Origin: Glossina fuscipes
Lineage: Eukaryota > Arthropoda > Insecta > Diptera > Glossinidae
Length of the DNA stretch: 64,000 nucleotides
Reading direction: 5' to 3'
NCBI RefSeq assembly: GCF_014805625.2
Contig: NW_023998423.1
Span: forward strand, 16,800,005 to 16,864,004
Below are positions 26,204 through 36,540 of this stretch, piece by piece (position 1 is the stretch's first letter; the number at the start of each line of letters is the position of its first letter). The translations under genes were made by a program, and so were the position numbers. Under the pieces are notes generated by a model. That model searched no databases. It worked only from the letters and a program-made list of their open reading frames with translations, and was not told where the DNA came from.

Positions 26204-26523
26204 TTATATGATGCTTTCTCGATTACGTTCCATCTCCTCGGCCTCATGTTCCGGATCGAGGCTTGATGTCGATGATACCCGACATATTTGCATTTCAATT
26301 TCAGCTAAACGATTCTCTAGATTCCACTGTTGTTGCGAGAGTTTAGTGTTAAGAGCCTGATTTTCCGATTCCACCGTATGCAGACGTTCCCTTAAACGTT
26401 TAATTTCATCTTCCAAGGCTTCATGTGATCCCAGAAGTGGAGTAGTGCCTCCCCCACCACCACTTGTTGCCGAAGTGCCGGTTCCGTAACATTCTAAATG
26501 TATACTAGAGTCACAAATGTTTC
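26204..26523 (-). CDS. CNG channel terminal exon: leucine-zipper coiled coil and stop
   Basis: This is the last coding exon, after acceptor TCTCCTCTAG, completing Gly and reading to TAA at 26204-26206 (106 residues). NICDSSIHLECYGTGTSAT leads to a five-glycine run, then a coiled coil that begins ALEDEIKRLRERLHTVESEN. Hydrophobic or Asn residues fall at 3-4 spacing (L, I, L, L, V, N, L, L) over about 26 residues, followed by a second helical stretch (NLENRLAEIEMQI) and an acidic tail ending RESII. A C-terminal zipper of this kind in A-type CNG subunits sets subunit stoichiometry. A candidate AATAAA on the minus strand lies about 340 bases downstream (25861-25866). Confidence 0.93.
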
Positions 26524-28562
26524 CTAGAGGAGAAAAAATCACAAAGCCAACAGAAAGTATTTACAAGGTCAAATAGTAATAGAAGGAGCATTTTAATATA
26601 ACAAGTCCGCTAAAAAAGTTTACTGCTTACTTTCGTTGTCATTTTCGTAAAAAGCAATTTTAATGTTAGTCGTCATATTTGACAGTCATGATGAAGGAAA
26701 TTTATGGTATAAAAGTTTTCAGCTGACTTTCTCGCTTTGAATGCAAGAAGCTTTTTTGCAAAACCGGACATATAGGGAAGAAATTAAAGATAATTTTCTA
26801 TTAAACCCATCAAAGTTGCCATCCAAGAAGCATGGTTTATACAGCAGAGGCATTTCGTCGCAGCTACACTGAATGCTCGGGTGGAAAAAGCACAAAACTT
26901 ACTGATCGGGCCCATGCACCATACCTTCGACCATCGCATATCCGCCTTTCTTCACTTTTTCCGAGTAATATATTATATCACGTTATGCACAGAAGGCATC
27001 TCTTGCTTACTACGCCTCTTGTAGCAAAACGTATGTTGAATACCCGGATATATCGTCAAACTTAACATAAATGAAAAACATAAATGAATGCAGCTTCGCA
27101 TCACAATGAAATTTTGTATATAACTCCTACATAGTTAATCGAGTCATTTGATTAAAAATTCACTCTATTACGAAACTGTAGTGTTTGGTTTCCACGATTA
27201 TTTTCTTCTTTTCTAAGAGTGTGAAGATAGTTCCTTAGCAAGTATTGAATCCGTGATATTTCTGCTTTCAGAGCCGTCTTCGCATTACCTTAAGATGGGC
27301 TCCTCTACGTTTTATTGATTTCTGGCCACTGATTACTGCAATTATTTATGTCGCTCTATAAAAGGTGTTGTAAATTAAAGAGGACTTTATATAGCTGCGT
27401 ATTTTCGTAGCTTAATCTACTGATGGCCAGTGGCCAAAAACGGTCCAACGCTTGCTCAAGTTCTGAGAAAAAAAAATCAATTCGACAAATAAAAGCCGAG
27501 AGTGTGTATGTTGCGTCAATGCAAACATTAAAAAACTCGAAATGATACAATTAACGAAATAATACGCTATACTGTAGCAGAGTCCACAAGTGATGTATCA
27601 TACGCGCTGAAAGAGCAGCTGTGATCAACAATATATCGAACAAACCTAAACATGCCAAGTATTCTTTGCTGAAATGTCTCAGAGACTAGGCATCAAGAGC
27701 CATTAATTTATTGCACTTTGAGCGAATATTTTGCCTGTAGTCATCAATGTACTTTCGAATGTGGCAAATTGATATACAAGTCCATCAGTGGACACTTGCG
27801 ACTGATTTATCTCCAAATACTTGCTGTATTCGGACAGTTAAGAATACTTTGATGCGAAAAAATCAAAATAGTAAATATCTGGTCTCATCTTGTAAAGGTC
27901 TTCTTTACTTCTGGATGGCGTCTATTATTTATAATGTAGCAATTCACAAGCTAGGCTCTCTGAATAAATCTTTCCACTATACAATCTTTATAGATCTTTA
28001 CGTTTATCATTTAAAGGAAAGAAACTTCCTGATCAATCTTGCCAACCCAAAGCTAATTTATTAAATCAGACTTAGCATGCTAAGATTATGTTTTATGTAT
28101 ATTAACTTGGCATTATGGCACCCGTCGCCGAGAAACGGTTATATGATACTGACTTTGCCCTGCGGTATTTTCGGTTGAAAAACGTCTGTAACTCATTCAA
28201 ATCTCTTACTATCCTGGCAACGAAACTGCTTACATTTTATTCAAGACATTAGAAATCGTTTATTCAAATGTTTTGTCGGGACTGTACTTTTTCGGTTTTC
28301 TCCCTAATCTACGGTTGTGGTAACTACTATGCGTTACTATCTTGTCTACGCTATTTATATAAGGAGAATATTACTGCGCTCCTTAAGAACCCAATACAAA
28401 AGCTTTATGGTCGAGCATGTGAAAAGATTTAGATTAGCCTTTATCTGAAATTAACTTAAATTTTGATCCCTTTTGTTTGCACAGCAACGACATCGCGCGA
28501 CCAGCAGTAAAATGTAAATAGTAAACTTTTCCGGCGACGTAAGGATAACAATAAAAGCGAAC
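26524..28562 (-). other. CNG intron, 2039 bases
   Basis: Flanked by donor ACAG|GTTCGC and acceptor TCCTCTAG. Contains an unassigned plus frame of 105 codons (27747-28064) and a plus frame at 26832-27065, neither recognisable. Confidence 0.7.
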
Positions 28563-28729
28563 CTGTTCTACTTGGCTGTGATTGCGGGCGTGTGGAATGA
28601 TGCGAGGTTGCTCGACTGCGAGGTCTGTCATCCGAACTATGTACACTGGGACTCATAGAGCCCGGAGATTCAACTGTACGTATAATACGTTCAGTATAAG
28701 TTTGTGATGTGCGCGGACTAGGTGCTCGA
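28563..28729 (-). CDS. CNG channel exon: Ser/Arg/Pro-rich linker
   Basis: This 167-base exon has acceptor TTCATTTCAG, separated from the previous exon by a 98-base intron. It starts by completing a Ser and encodes RAPSPRTSQTYTERIIRTVE, SPGSMSPSVHSSDD, then an Arg/Ser/His/Gln-rich end (RPQSQPSRT). The proposed donor is ACAG|GTTCGC, whose +3 to +6 bases fit the consensus poorly. It is chosen because it leaves phase 1, exactly what the last exon needs, and gives RTGN across the junction. If not spliced, the frame runs on about 35 codons to a stop at 28456-28458. Several Ser-Pro and Arg-x-x-Ser sites suggest phosphorylation, which is inference only. Confidence 0.85.
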
Positions 28730-28827
28730 CTGAAATGAAAATAAAATGCAATGAAATTATAAAACATTGAAGATATATTAAGATCAAGAGAATATGCTTA
28801 AATCGTAGGTTATATTAGATGGAATAC

Positions 28828-28999
28828 CTATAGGCCAAGCTTTGCGTTTGTTGTTGCAACTGATATTCGTGACGTGACAATTGTTGCATTGAATGTGGCA
28901 CTAGCGGTACTGATGGTGGCGGTAAGTACATATCTTCCAAAGTGGTGCGACCACAACTCTCTACCAAACCAGGTGTCGATTGGCAACGTCCCATGGCAA
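28828..28999 (-). CDS. CNG channel exon: post-CNBD linker
   Basis: This 172-base exon has acceptor TTAATACAG and donor TATAG|GTATTCC. It enters by completing Val and leaves two bases. It encodes VAMGRCQSTPGLVESCGR, then TLEDMYLPPPSVPLVP, then a Gln/His-rich segment ending QTQSLAY. This is a flexible cytosolic linker between the C-helix and the coiled coil. The GRCQSTPGL stretch looks specific rather than low-complexity. The frame is open across the whole exon, phases match both neighbours, and the base composition is far less AT-biased than the flanking introns. No domain is recognised. Confidence 0.88.
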
Positions 29000-29295
29000 C
29001 TGTATTAAAGTATTGTACTGTACATATATTGCAATTATAAATGGAAAATTTTTAATATACCAAAATGTCAGGGGATTTTACTTTGTTAGGAGAGATCTCT
29101 GTCTACGTGCATGCGCTTATATAGTGTTTTGCATGTAAATAGTAATTGTTTCGATGTAAACATGCAACTAAAATGTCTGTGTTTTGTGCAAAAATGTAAG
29201 CTTAAATGGTTTTCTTTATTTTTTTTTTTGTTTTTTCCTATTTTTTTTTTTTTTTGTTTTGTTTTTTTTTTTGTTTTTCGTTTTAATAACTTTAC

Positions 29296-29463
29296 CTTTC
29301 TCTAGGGGTGCTTTCTTGTACTTTTCTAGACGTTTTACAGCAATTGCTTCCAGTCTTACACGAGCAGCTGGATACTCCTTCAAAACATCCCACATATCCT
29401 TTTTGCTAAGTACAAATAGATCACTATATCCCACTGAGCGTACTGAGGCAGTGCGTCGGTTAC
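29296..29463 (-). CDS. CNG channel exon: end of CNBD and C-helix
   Basis: This 168-base exon has acceptor CTCATTAG and donor AAAG|GTAAAG. It begins by completing Gly and continues [20 protein letters not shown], then [16 protein letters not shown] and a basic C-helix ending KKAPLEK. RRT holds the arginine that grips the cyclic phosphate and the threonine that in CNGA1 favours cGMP. The helix after YPAAR is the C-helix that closes over the base. Aligned without gaps to vertebrate CNGA1, the acidic residue that selects cGMP (bovine D604) is a tyrosine here (ending RLEKY). Downstream of the donor lies a T-rich stretch. The plus-strand frames over this exon are shadows. Confidence 0.96.
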
Positions 29464-31490
29464 CTAATGAGCAATATGGTGAAAGAAACACGACAAAGAC
29501 TGAAATATTGAAAGTTTCCTTTTACATTACTTTTTATGTCGGACATGGAACATGCATTTGCATTCACACTTAGAAAATTTTTAAATTGTTTTTTGTTATT
29601 TTTTCCTTTTTTTTTTTTTATCTTTTTTTTGTATGAGACACTTTAACATGGATGACGACAATTTTTAAGGGGGACCATAAGCATTCTACGTGCTCTTCAC
29701 TGAAGTGTAGTTTTTCTTTTTTTTGTTTGGATTAAATGGGAACGTGTAAGGGCAGGGTGAAATACGTAACAATTGATGTTTTTTGAAGAGATTTTGAAGA
29801 CATGCGTTTACGTTTTTTTTTTTTTTTTGTTTTTTTTCGACTAAAAGAAAGAAATTTGTGCATTTTGGAAAAATAGCTGAATCATCAAATAACCAAGACA
29901 GCGATTTAACTTAGAAAGACGGTAGACACAGATAAAGATAAAAACAACCATACAAAATGGAATAAACTCAGTTAAAAAAGAAGAATGTCTTTAACGTATC
30001 AATTGAAAATTGAAATCTTTCATTATGTAGATTATACAAAGAAATTAGGATTTTTCCTACTATCGCTCTCTCTATCGAGATTCGCTCCTGCAATTTTCCT
30101 GCAGGGGAGTTTCGTTAATGCGTGGTAATCAAGCTTAGATTTTGTTTTCTATACCAGCCGCATGGCAGGGTTTACCTCATATGAAAATTCAATTTTTTTT
30201 TTTTTTTTCTCTTAAAGATTAAAGAACAACTATTAGATTGCGAGTGTGCTCGCGGTGTTCTTTTCAATAACCGAAATGTCTAGTTGTTACCACCTAGTAT
30301 ATGCAAACATTATCCACTTTTTCTCGAAATTTTCTCAGATCTCCTGATAAACAGAGGGACAAATTAATTATCATACTGACGATGAGTTGAAAAAGCGACT
30401 ACACAGCTACAAAGACTCGATTCAAACCTTTGCCGGGCTTAAAGACATGTATGCTCCTTGAATGCTTTAATTTAATACTGTGTTGTCAAACTAAGCATTT
30501 ATGTTGACAGAACGATTACGTTGACATTGCGTTTTTTTAGACAATAGTTGTTATATTTTATTCACAAGTAAGGATTAACGGATCGACAAGCACATAAGCG
30601 TGGCAAGGCTTTGTTGCAACTTCTTTACTATTTGTTTAATCTGAAGACGTTCGCGAAGGTTTAATAGAAAAATGCTCGCGGAGATAGTGGATGAACGTGA
30701 GAAAGTAGTCGAAAGCGAGGAGAATTGATTGGGAGGGGGACGATAAAGAGACAGAGAACGTGAGACTGAGTGTGAGAGAGAGAGGGAGAGTAAGACAGAA
30801 ATAAGGGGCAGTGCTCCGATGCGATGGTAACAGAAAGGCAGAGTCTTTTGGAGGGAATTGTAAAAAGTCACGTTCGGTGGTGTTTTAAAACGAAGAAAAC
30901 CTTAACAAAGCATTTTTGTTTATAAATTAAGTTGATTCGGTTCTTTAAACGCAAGCTTGTACATGCCAGCATAACAAAAAATCTGTTTAAAGGGGAATTA
31001 TTGCTAAAATGACTGATTCTTAGGCAGATGGCGGTTTTTTTCTTTTCCTTTCAGTTTCTACTACCTAAAGCAGCGTAAGTTTTTCATTTTTCAGCAAAAA
31101 TCGAGTACCGGTTTCGCTAAGTGGCCCCTAAATATTGGACTTTTATTTATAGATGACCTTCGTTCAATAATAAAAATTCTAGGGAATGATAAACCATGGT
31201 TTAGGGGGAGCATAGACGTGCCGAAACTCTCACCTCCCCGTGGCGATCTCTGGAAACCGGCCCGATCGGCCAAGAAGAGTTTAAGACTTGGACTATTTAT
31301 AACAAGTCTTCTGAGAGATGACTTAGGGGTTCACTGGAGGATATATTCTTTTCTCATAAGTTAATTTCTACAGAGGAAATTTTAACCAAAACCAGCTGGT
31401 AACTGGTTACGGTAGTAATTAATGAGTGCAGAGTAGCCCGCCCGCCATGTCAGTTGTAACATCCGATTCTACAATATCTTGATGAAGGCT

Positions 31491-31717
31491 ACTCTGGTTT
31501 TGGCTTGCGAAGCATACAGAATTTTGTGGCAAGGGTTTAACGTGGGTTCCTGCCTGAAAGGCTTAACCCCACGGTGGCCCAAGCCACTTTTAAGCGTACT
31601 ACGCCCCCTGGCGAGTTAGACAATCCCCACAGAGTAGGGGCCTAAACAGCACCAGAGTCCAGAACAGTTTATTGTGTATGGAACAATAAACCCCACTCTG
31701 GTGTTGCGAAGCATACA
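31491..31717. repeat. Inverted-repeat / hairpin element
   Basis: CACCAGAGT (31650-31658) pairs with ACTCTGGTG (31695-31703), and inside it GTTTATTGT (31667-31675) pairs with ACAATAAAC (31683-31691). The right end, ACTCTGGTGTTGCGAAGCATACA, is repeated in near-identical form at 31491-31518. The block between is unusually GC-rich and holds a second hairpin around 31547-31578 (GTGGGTT..AACCCCAC). It ends directly at the 5' boundary of mariner copy A. Confidence 0.65.
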
Positions 31718-31721
31718 CAAG

Positions 31722-31760
31722 GATTAAATTTAATAATTTTGATCTTTGTCTACATAAAAT
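31722..31760 (+). repeat. 5' non-coding end of mariner copy A
   Basis: The stretch from GATTAAAT through TCTACATAAAAT is nearly identical in sequence and spacing to 54148-54186, which sits ahead of mariner copy B. Homology between the two copies therefore begins here, making this the 5' end or near-end of the element. Confidence 0.7.
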
Positions 31761-31863
31761 TCGAATTTTCACTTAGTGTTATTGAGTTATGCAACGAGCA
31801 CAGCCAGCAATAATTGAATGTACAAACTTACTTTTTCGACACTCACTACTTTTATTGTTTTAG

Positions 31864-32433
31864 TTGAAGAAGTCTACCGCCGAAACTCATCAAACACTTT
31901 TAGAAGCTTATGGCGAAACTGCTCCATCATATTCCCATTGTCGCTTTCGGTTTCGGTTTCGATGGTTTCAAAGTAGTAATCTTCATATCGATGACAAAGA
32001 AAGGCTTGGAGGACCAATAAAGTTCGAAGAAAATGAATTGCAAGACGTATTGGACGAAAACCCAGGTCAAGCTCTCAAAAAACTTTCAAACAGTTTAGTA
32101 GTTCATAAATCAGCCGTGTGTAGACGTTTACATACGTAGCGAAAGATCCAAAAGGAGGACAAGTGAGTACCAAAGGAATTGACGGAAAATGGTAGTTCGA
32201 ACTGGCTCAACATCATGTTTGGCAAGCAAAAAGAGAAAGTTGTTTTGTGGCTTATTGTGATTGGCGGCGGAAAATGGAACTACTACGACAATCTCAAGCG
32301 CAAAAAATCATGGATTAGTCCACGATGGGATCAGGAAGCTCTAGTATATTACGACCTGCTAAAACCGAGAGAAACTATTGCCGCAAATGTGCACCGACGT
32401 CAATTGGACAGATGGGACGATGTATTGCTATAA
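31864..32433 (+). pseudogene. Mariner-family transposase pseudogene (copy A)
   Basis: A single plus frame, interrupted by in-frame stops, reads as a DD34D mariner transposase. The N-terminal part has KKSTAETHQTLLEAYGETAP, a damaged helix-turn-helix region, DDKERLGGPIKFEE, and ending CRRLHT. After TAG come RKIQKEDK, a TGA where the family has Trp, then VPKELTEN. The catalytic part has YYDNLKRKKSWISP and LVYYDLLKPRETIAANV. The first catalytic motif, normally GDEKW, is GGGKW, so the first catalytic Asp is lost. About 25 residues are missing between KSWISP and the WDQ motif. A TAA ends the frame at 32431-32433, well short of the full catalytic domain. It lies inside the 13.1 kb CNG intron, opposite to the gene, and is a dead relic. 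Confidence 0.9.
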
Positions 32434-34729
32434 AAAAGACCACTAACAACGGTTACCAAATACAAGAAAGTAATTTTAAAAGTTGTCATTGTGAAAATGA
32501 ATTTGGAGTCTACTGCGTCATTCCTATAAGATGTAAACCTCGTCGACGGTTAATAAATTGTTCAATAAATTATCGCAGTTGGTATCACGATCGTCCAAAA
32601 TCAAGAATTATTTCTTATTCTGTTTTTGATGGAGCAATTTCAGCAATCATTGTCCCATATAGGCGATTGTTAGAAAGGTCCGGGAAAACCGTATCATTAC
32701 ACTCAATTGCTTAATGCAGAAAGAATCTAAACATTGATACGTTCTAGCCCTACCTTAGCTGTAACGTAGGTGTAACTATTGATTGAAGGTTTTTCTCGCT
32801 TGATAACCAAAAATATATGCATTAAACATCAATTACTTTACCTTTTTCTTCTTCTTTTTCTTGAATGTTCAGCGCGTCAACGCCGGATTATTCGCCGCGA
32901 TAGTGAAAAAAAAGGCACAGTGTGAACACAAAGTTCTTTGCCTAGGCCTTAATAAAGTACGAGTACGAAGAAAACGAAGAACACGAAGTTGTTTGTTTGC
33001 CAATTGTCATTATCTATAGTTTTGTTTATAATCAAAGTTTGCTAAAACATTTTATAAAGATTTCTTATCGTTGAAACCAACGCGGAAAATTTTCTTTCAC
33101 TTTATATCCTGTGGATAAAGTGGACTACACGTTGTAAAAACCAAGAGAGATAAACCTGACACGACTTTAAGGGACTACCTATTGCTACCATAAGGTTATC
33201 AACTTCAGACTTGTAGGCACAGTCTTACTTAACATGATTTTATCTAAAATCTAGGGTATCCTAGACTGTCATATAAGGGAATAATTAGATAGAAAACAAT
33301 TCAAACTCAGGTCGAATGATTATTGGCCCGCAATTTTTTATTTCAGAGAGCCTTATCACCGAGTAAAGAGTACTCAAAACTGACAGACATGTTATAAATA
33401 AATGAATTCACACATACATACGTACATAGTATAGGGCCAGGCAAAACAATACAACATAATTCAAGATGAAATTAAAGCTTATGAATAAATATAAGAAAGG
33501 AAAACATCACAAATAAATACACACATAAATATTGATAAACAGTTTTTTTTTTTTTTTTTTTTTTGAAAATCTCATCAAATAAATGGTTTTTACTCAAATA
33601 TGTAACAAGTAAAAAAATTAAAAAAATATTCATATAGAATTTCATAAAATTTTTAAATAAACAGTTTAAAAAGTATATAAGATTTTTCAACATACTGGCC
33701 GTTAGTATTAGTAGATTGCCTAAGCTTCTTAACTAAACGATTTCAAGATTACAGCAAAAGCGTACTTAGAACTTTTACTCAATTTTTGACTATTTTTGTA
33801 TAATGCTTTTACATGATATTTATGATAGGAGGTGAACTAATTAAGTAAAACGCTAATAAAATACATGACGTTCTCGGTAATAAGTGAGCGTCGGTTCTAG
33901 CCAGCACTCTGTGGCATTGTTCAGCAACTGCTGTTGCTTTCAATTTACGTGCAGTGCATATAGTTCTTTATATCCATCCACTCAACTGTCAGTTGCAGTG
34001 AAATGTATTTAATTTTATCGTCTACTACGTTTCATTTTCTTTCTTTTTATTCCTCTATTTCTTTTTGCCCATAAGCCATAAACACAGCCCATAGCCACTA
34101 GTTTTGCTTCCAAAAAAAAAAATAAATAAATAGAAAAAAAAAAATAAAAAATACGAACTGTTACTTTTATCCACTTTTTTATTTTCGCTTTGAGAGTTTA
34201 ATTAAAATGGAAATTTATATTTTATTTACAAATACTACGGAGCGTATAAGTGTTTTACATTTTAAAAGTTCCGCATACGTATATTTTTCCATTTGATTGA
34301 GAAATTTTCGCAAAACTTAATTTTAAAAGTTTTAACCGCAAAATCCGTACGTAACTAGTTGGACGGAAAATTTATTTCCAAATTCTCATCAATCAAATCA
34401 ATACAAAGCATCAGGTGCACAAAAAACCAGTATTTTGTTATTCTTTCAATCAAAAGTCTGAAGTGAATTTAAATTTGTTCACTTTCAAGTTTTTTTTTAC
34501 GTTCGCTCCTTAACATAATAACACAGGCGTGACGTAGCAAATACTTTATATGAACAGAGAGAGAGAGAGAGAGAGCGAGAGCTAAGCTTGCTTGATATTA
34601 TTTATAGTCTTATTATTATTTTTATTTTTTTTTTTTTTTTTAGGGGAAATTTCTATATAAAACTTTAATGCGATAACATTGTGCGGATCACATTAGTATT
34701 ATTATACCCATCATCGCAGTATGAAGTGT

Positions 34730-35440
34730 ATATTCAATTTTTCAAAACGTCTGCAACGCCCAGAACGAAACATCAGAGACTGCACAAAGTGTGTATAGCC
34801 TTCAGTAGCATCAAATTCTAATCGACTATCCGTCTGCTCGTCCGTAAACATCTTCCTGGCCGCTAAAAGTGAAGCAATCGACTTTAAATTTGGCAATAAA
34901 ATTGGAAGCTCTCGGGCGCATGCTGGTATTGAGAATGGGACGAATCGAGCAAGGGCCACGCCCGTTAAATTTTACAATCTATTATAATTTCATTTCTTTA
35001 TCTCAAAAGCTTTACAATGCGCAGAAGCAAGCTTCAAAAACCCAATAAAACATATATGAGTTTTTGGCCAGTTTCAAATTCAGAGACAGCAACTAACCAT
35101 ATCCGTCCGTTCACCTGTTCGCCTGTCCGTCTGAACAGTAGTATCTATGGCAAACATTTACCCGATCGCAAGATTGAAAATATCGGCTGCAAAGTTGCAA
35201 AGAACGCGACCACAACGCCCACACATCTATACAGCAAAAACTGTGAATACTTTCGCTTTCCAGGTATTTTGCTCGTCACTCGATACACTATATAAATTTG
35301 CATTTTTCTTCTGAAAATAAGAAAAAATCAACTCAACATTATAGAGGATAAAAATTTTGTTTTCCCTTTTTTTTACGATCACGGTGATGGGTATAAAAGA
35401 TTCGGTCATGGCCGAATATAATTTTCTTACTTTTTCTTAT
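34730..35440 (+). repeat. Dispersed repeat family 1, copy a
   Basis: This copy contains the AATTGGAAGCTC..GCATGCTGGTATTGA..ATCGAGCAA..CCACGCCC block, a CCGTCCGTTC..CTGTCCGTCTG stretch, and ends GGGTATAAAAGATTCGGTCA then GGCCGAATATA. Copy b at 57050-57600 has the same landmarks in the same order. Frames at 34711-34959 (minus) and 35017-35295 (plus) fall inside the repeat and are not genes. Confidence 0.7.
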
Positions 35441-36289
35441 TATGTATTTTCAATTTTTTCAACCTTCATCTCTTGCATCTGCGCAAAGTGGCACATTAGT
35501 TAAATTTTATTGCATCCTAAGAAAGTGTAATTTTTAGTAATTCATCAACAAAGTTGCTTCGAAGTAGTGGTTTGACATCTGAATCTACTATACTAAGCTG
35601 CGATCTCATCTAACTAACTATTTCGACCATATAAACATTCTCATAAGCATGTTTAACTTAAGAAAAAAAAGGAACAAACTTACGCTTTCTGTCCACTCTC
35701 CACAGTCATGACAATATGTTCGTAACAAATTTGAAGAAATTTGAAGTTTAGTTCTTCTGGCTTTTGCTTTTGCAAAACAATGAAAAAATTATAAATTTCG
35801 TGCGTAGTCATTAAATTAATTGTTATTCGTAAACTAATCGTCGGAATGTCACGAAATTTTGAAATATTCCGTTTGAAGGTCAATACTATGCAAGCATCAT
35901 ACGGATTCGTCAATAGTCATCGAACATCTTTGCGTCATCCTGCGAACTATTGAACGATGTGCTACTTATTTAAGCATATATTCGGTTAGTCCTATCATTA
36001 TGTAACAAAAGCATGTAAAACAAAGAATATATACTGCTTGTATTATCTACATATCGAAACAATATGTGCAAAAGGGCCCTTCCGACCAACTCTTACGATC
36101 AGAAAGGAATCACGCACCTAGGATAGGAATCGCGGATAAAATTTGGAACAGAAACGTGTTAAAGAACTGTGCATACTGTAACTGCTGCGTGCTATGGTCT
36201 ATTAAGTTTATGCCGTTATATGCAACAAACAGGAGGACTTGAAATAGACACGTCTTTTATTGTACCGATCCAAAATTACTTTTTTAATT

Positions 36290-36540
36290 GCTCTAAGTTT
36301 GTCTATCCATCTGTTCGCCTGTTCTTCTTATTTTCCTAAGTTCAACCTATAGGCCGCAGTTGTTGAGACATTTTAATAAAATTTCTTACACCGACATGTT
36401 TTAGTCTAGCGATTAACTCTATTGAAAACGGTTTGGGTCGGGCCACTTTGTCGCCCACTTCCCCTATAACATCTTATTTGGAAGAAGACAACTGTTGGGT
36501 GATGTAAGGTATGGTATGGTGATCCATTATAGTGGTTTTT
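36290..36540 (+). repeat. Dispersed repeat family 3, copy a
   Basis: CCATCTGTTCGCCTGTTC precedes GGCCGCAGTTGTTGAGACAT, CCGACATGTTTTAG and GAAAACGGTTT.GGTCGGGCCA. It aligns block by block with 58440-58740. Non-coding, in the 13.1 kb CNG intron. Confidence 0.6.

Noticed and set aside
27747..28064. 105-codon plus frame considered as a Tc1-like transposase
   Set aside because: A stretch (RTVKNTLMRKNQ) loosely recalls a transposase helix, but no catalytic motif or further family block is present.
29184..29573. 129-codon plus-strand frame
   Set aside because: It is antisense to the 29296-29463 CNG exon and begins in T runs; the coding signal belongs to the minus strand.
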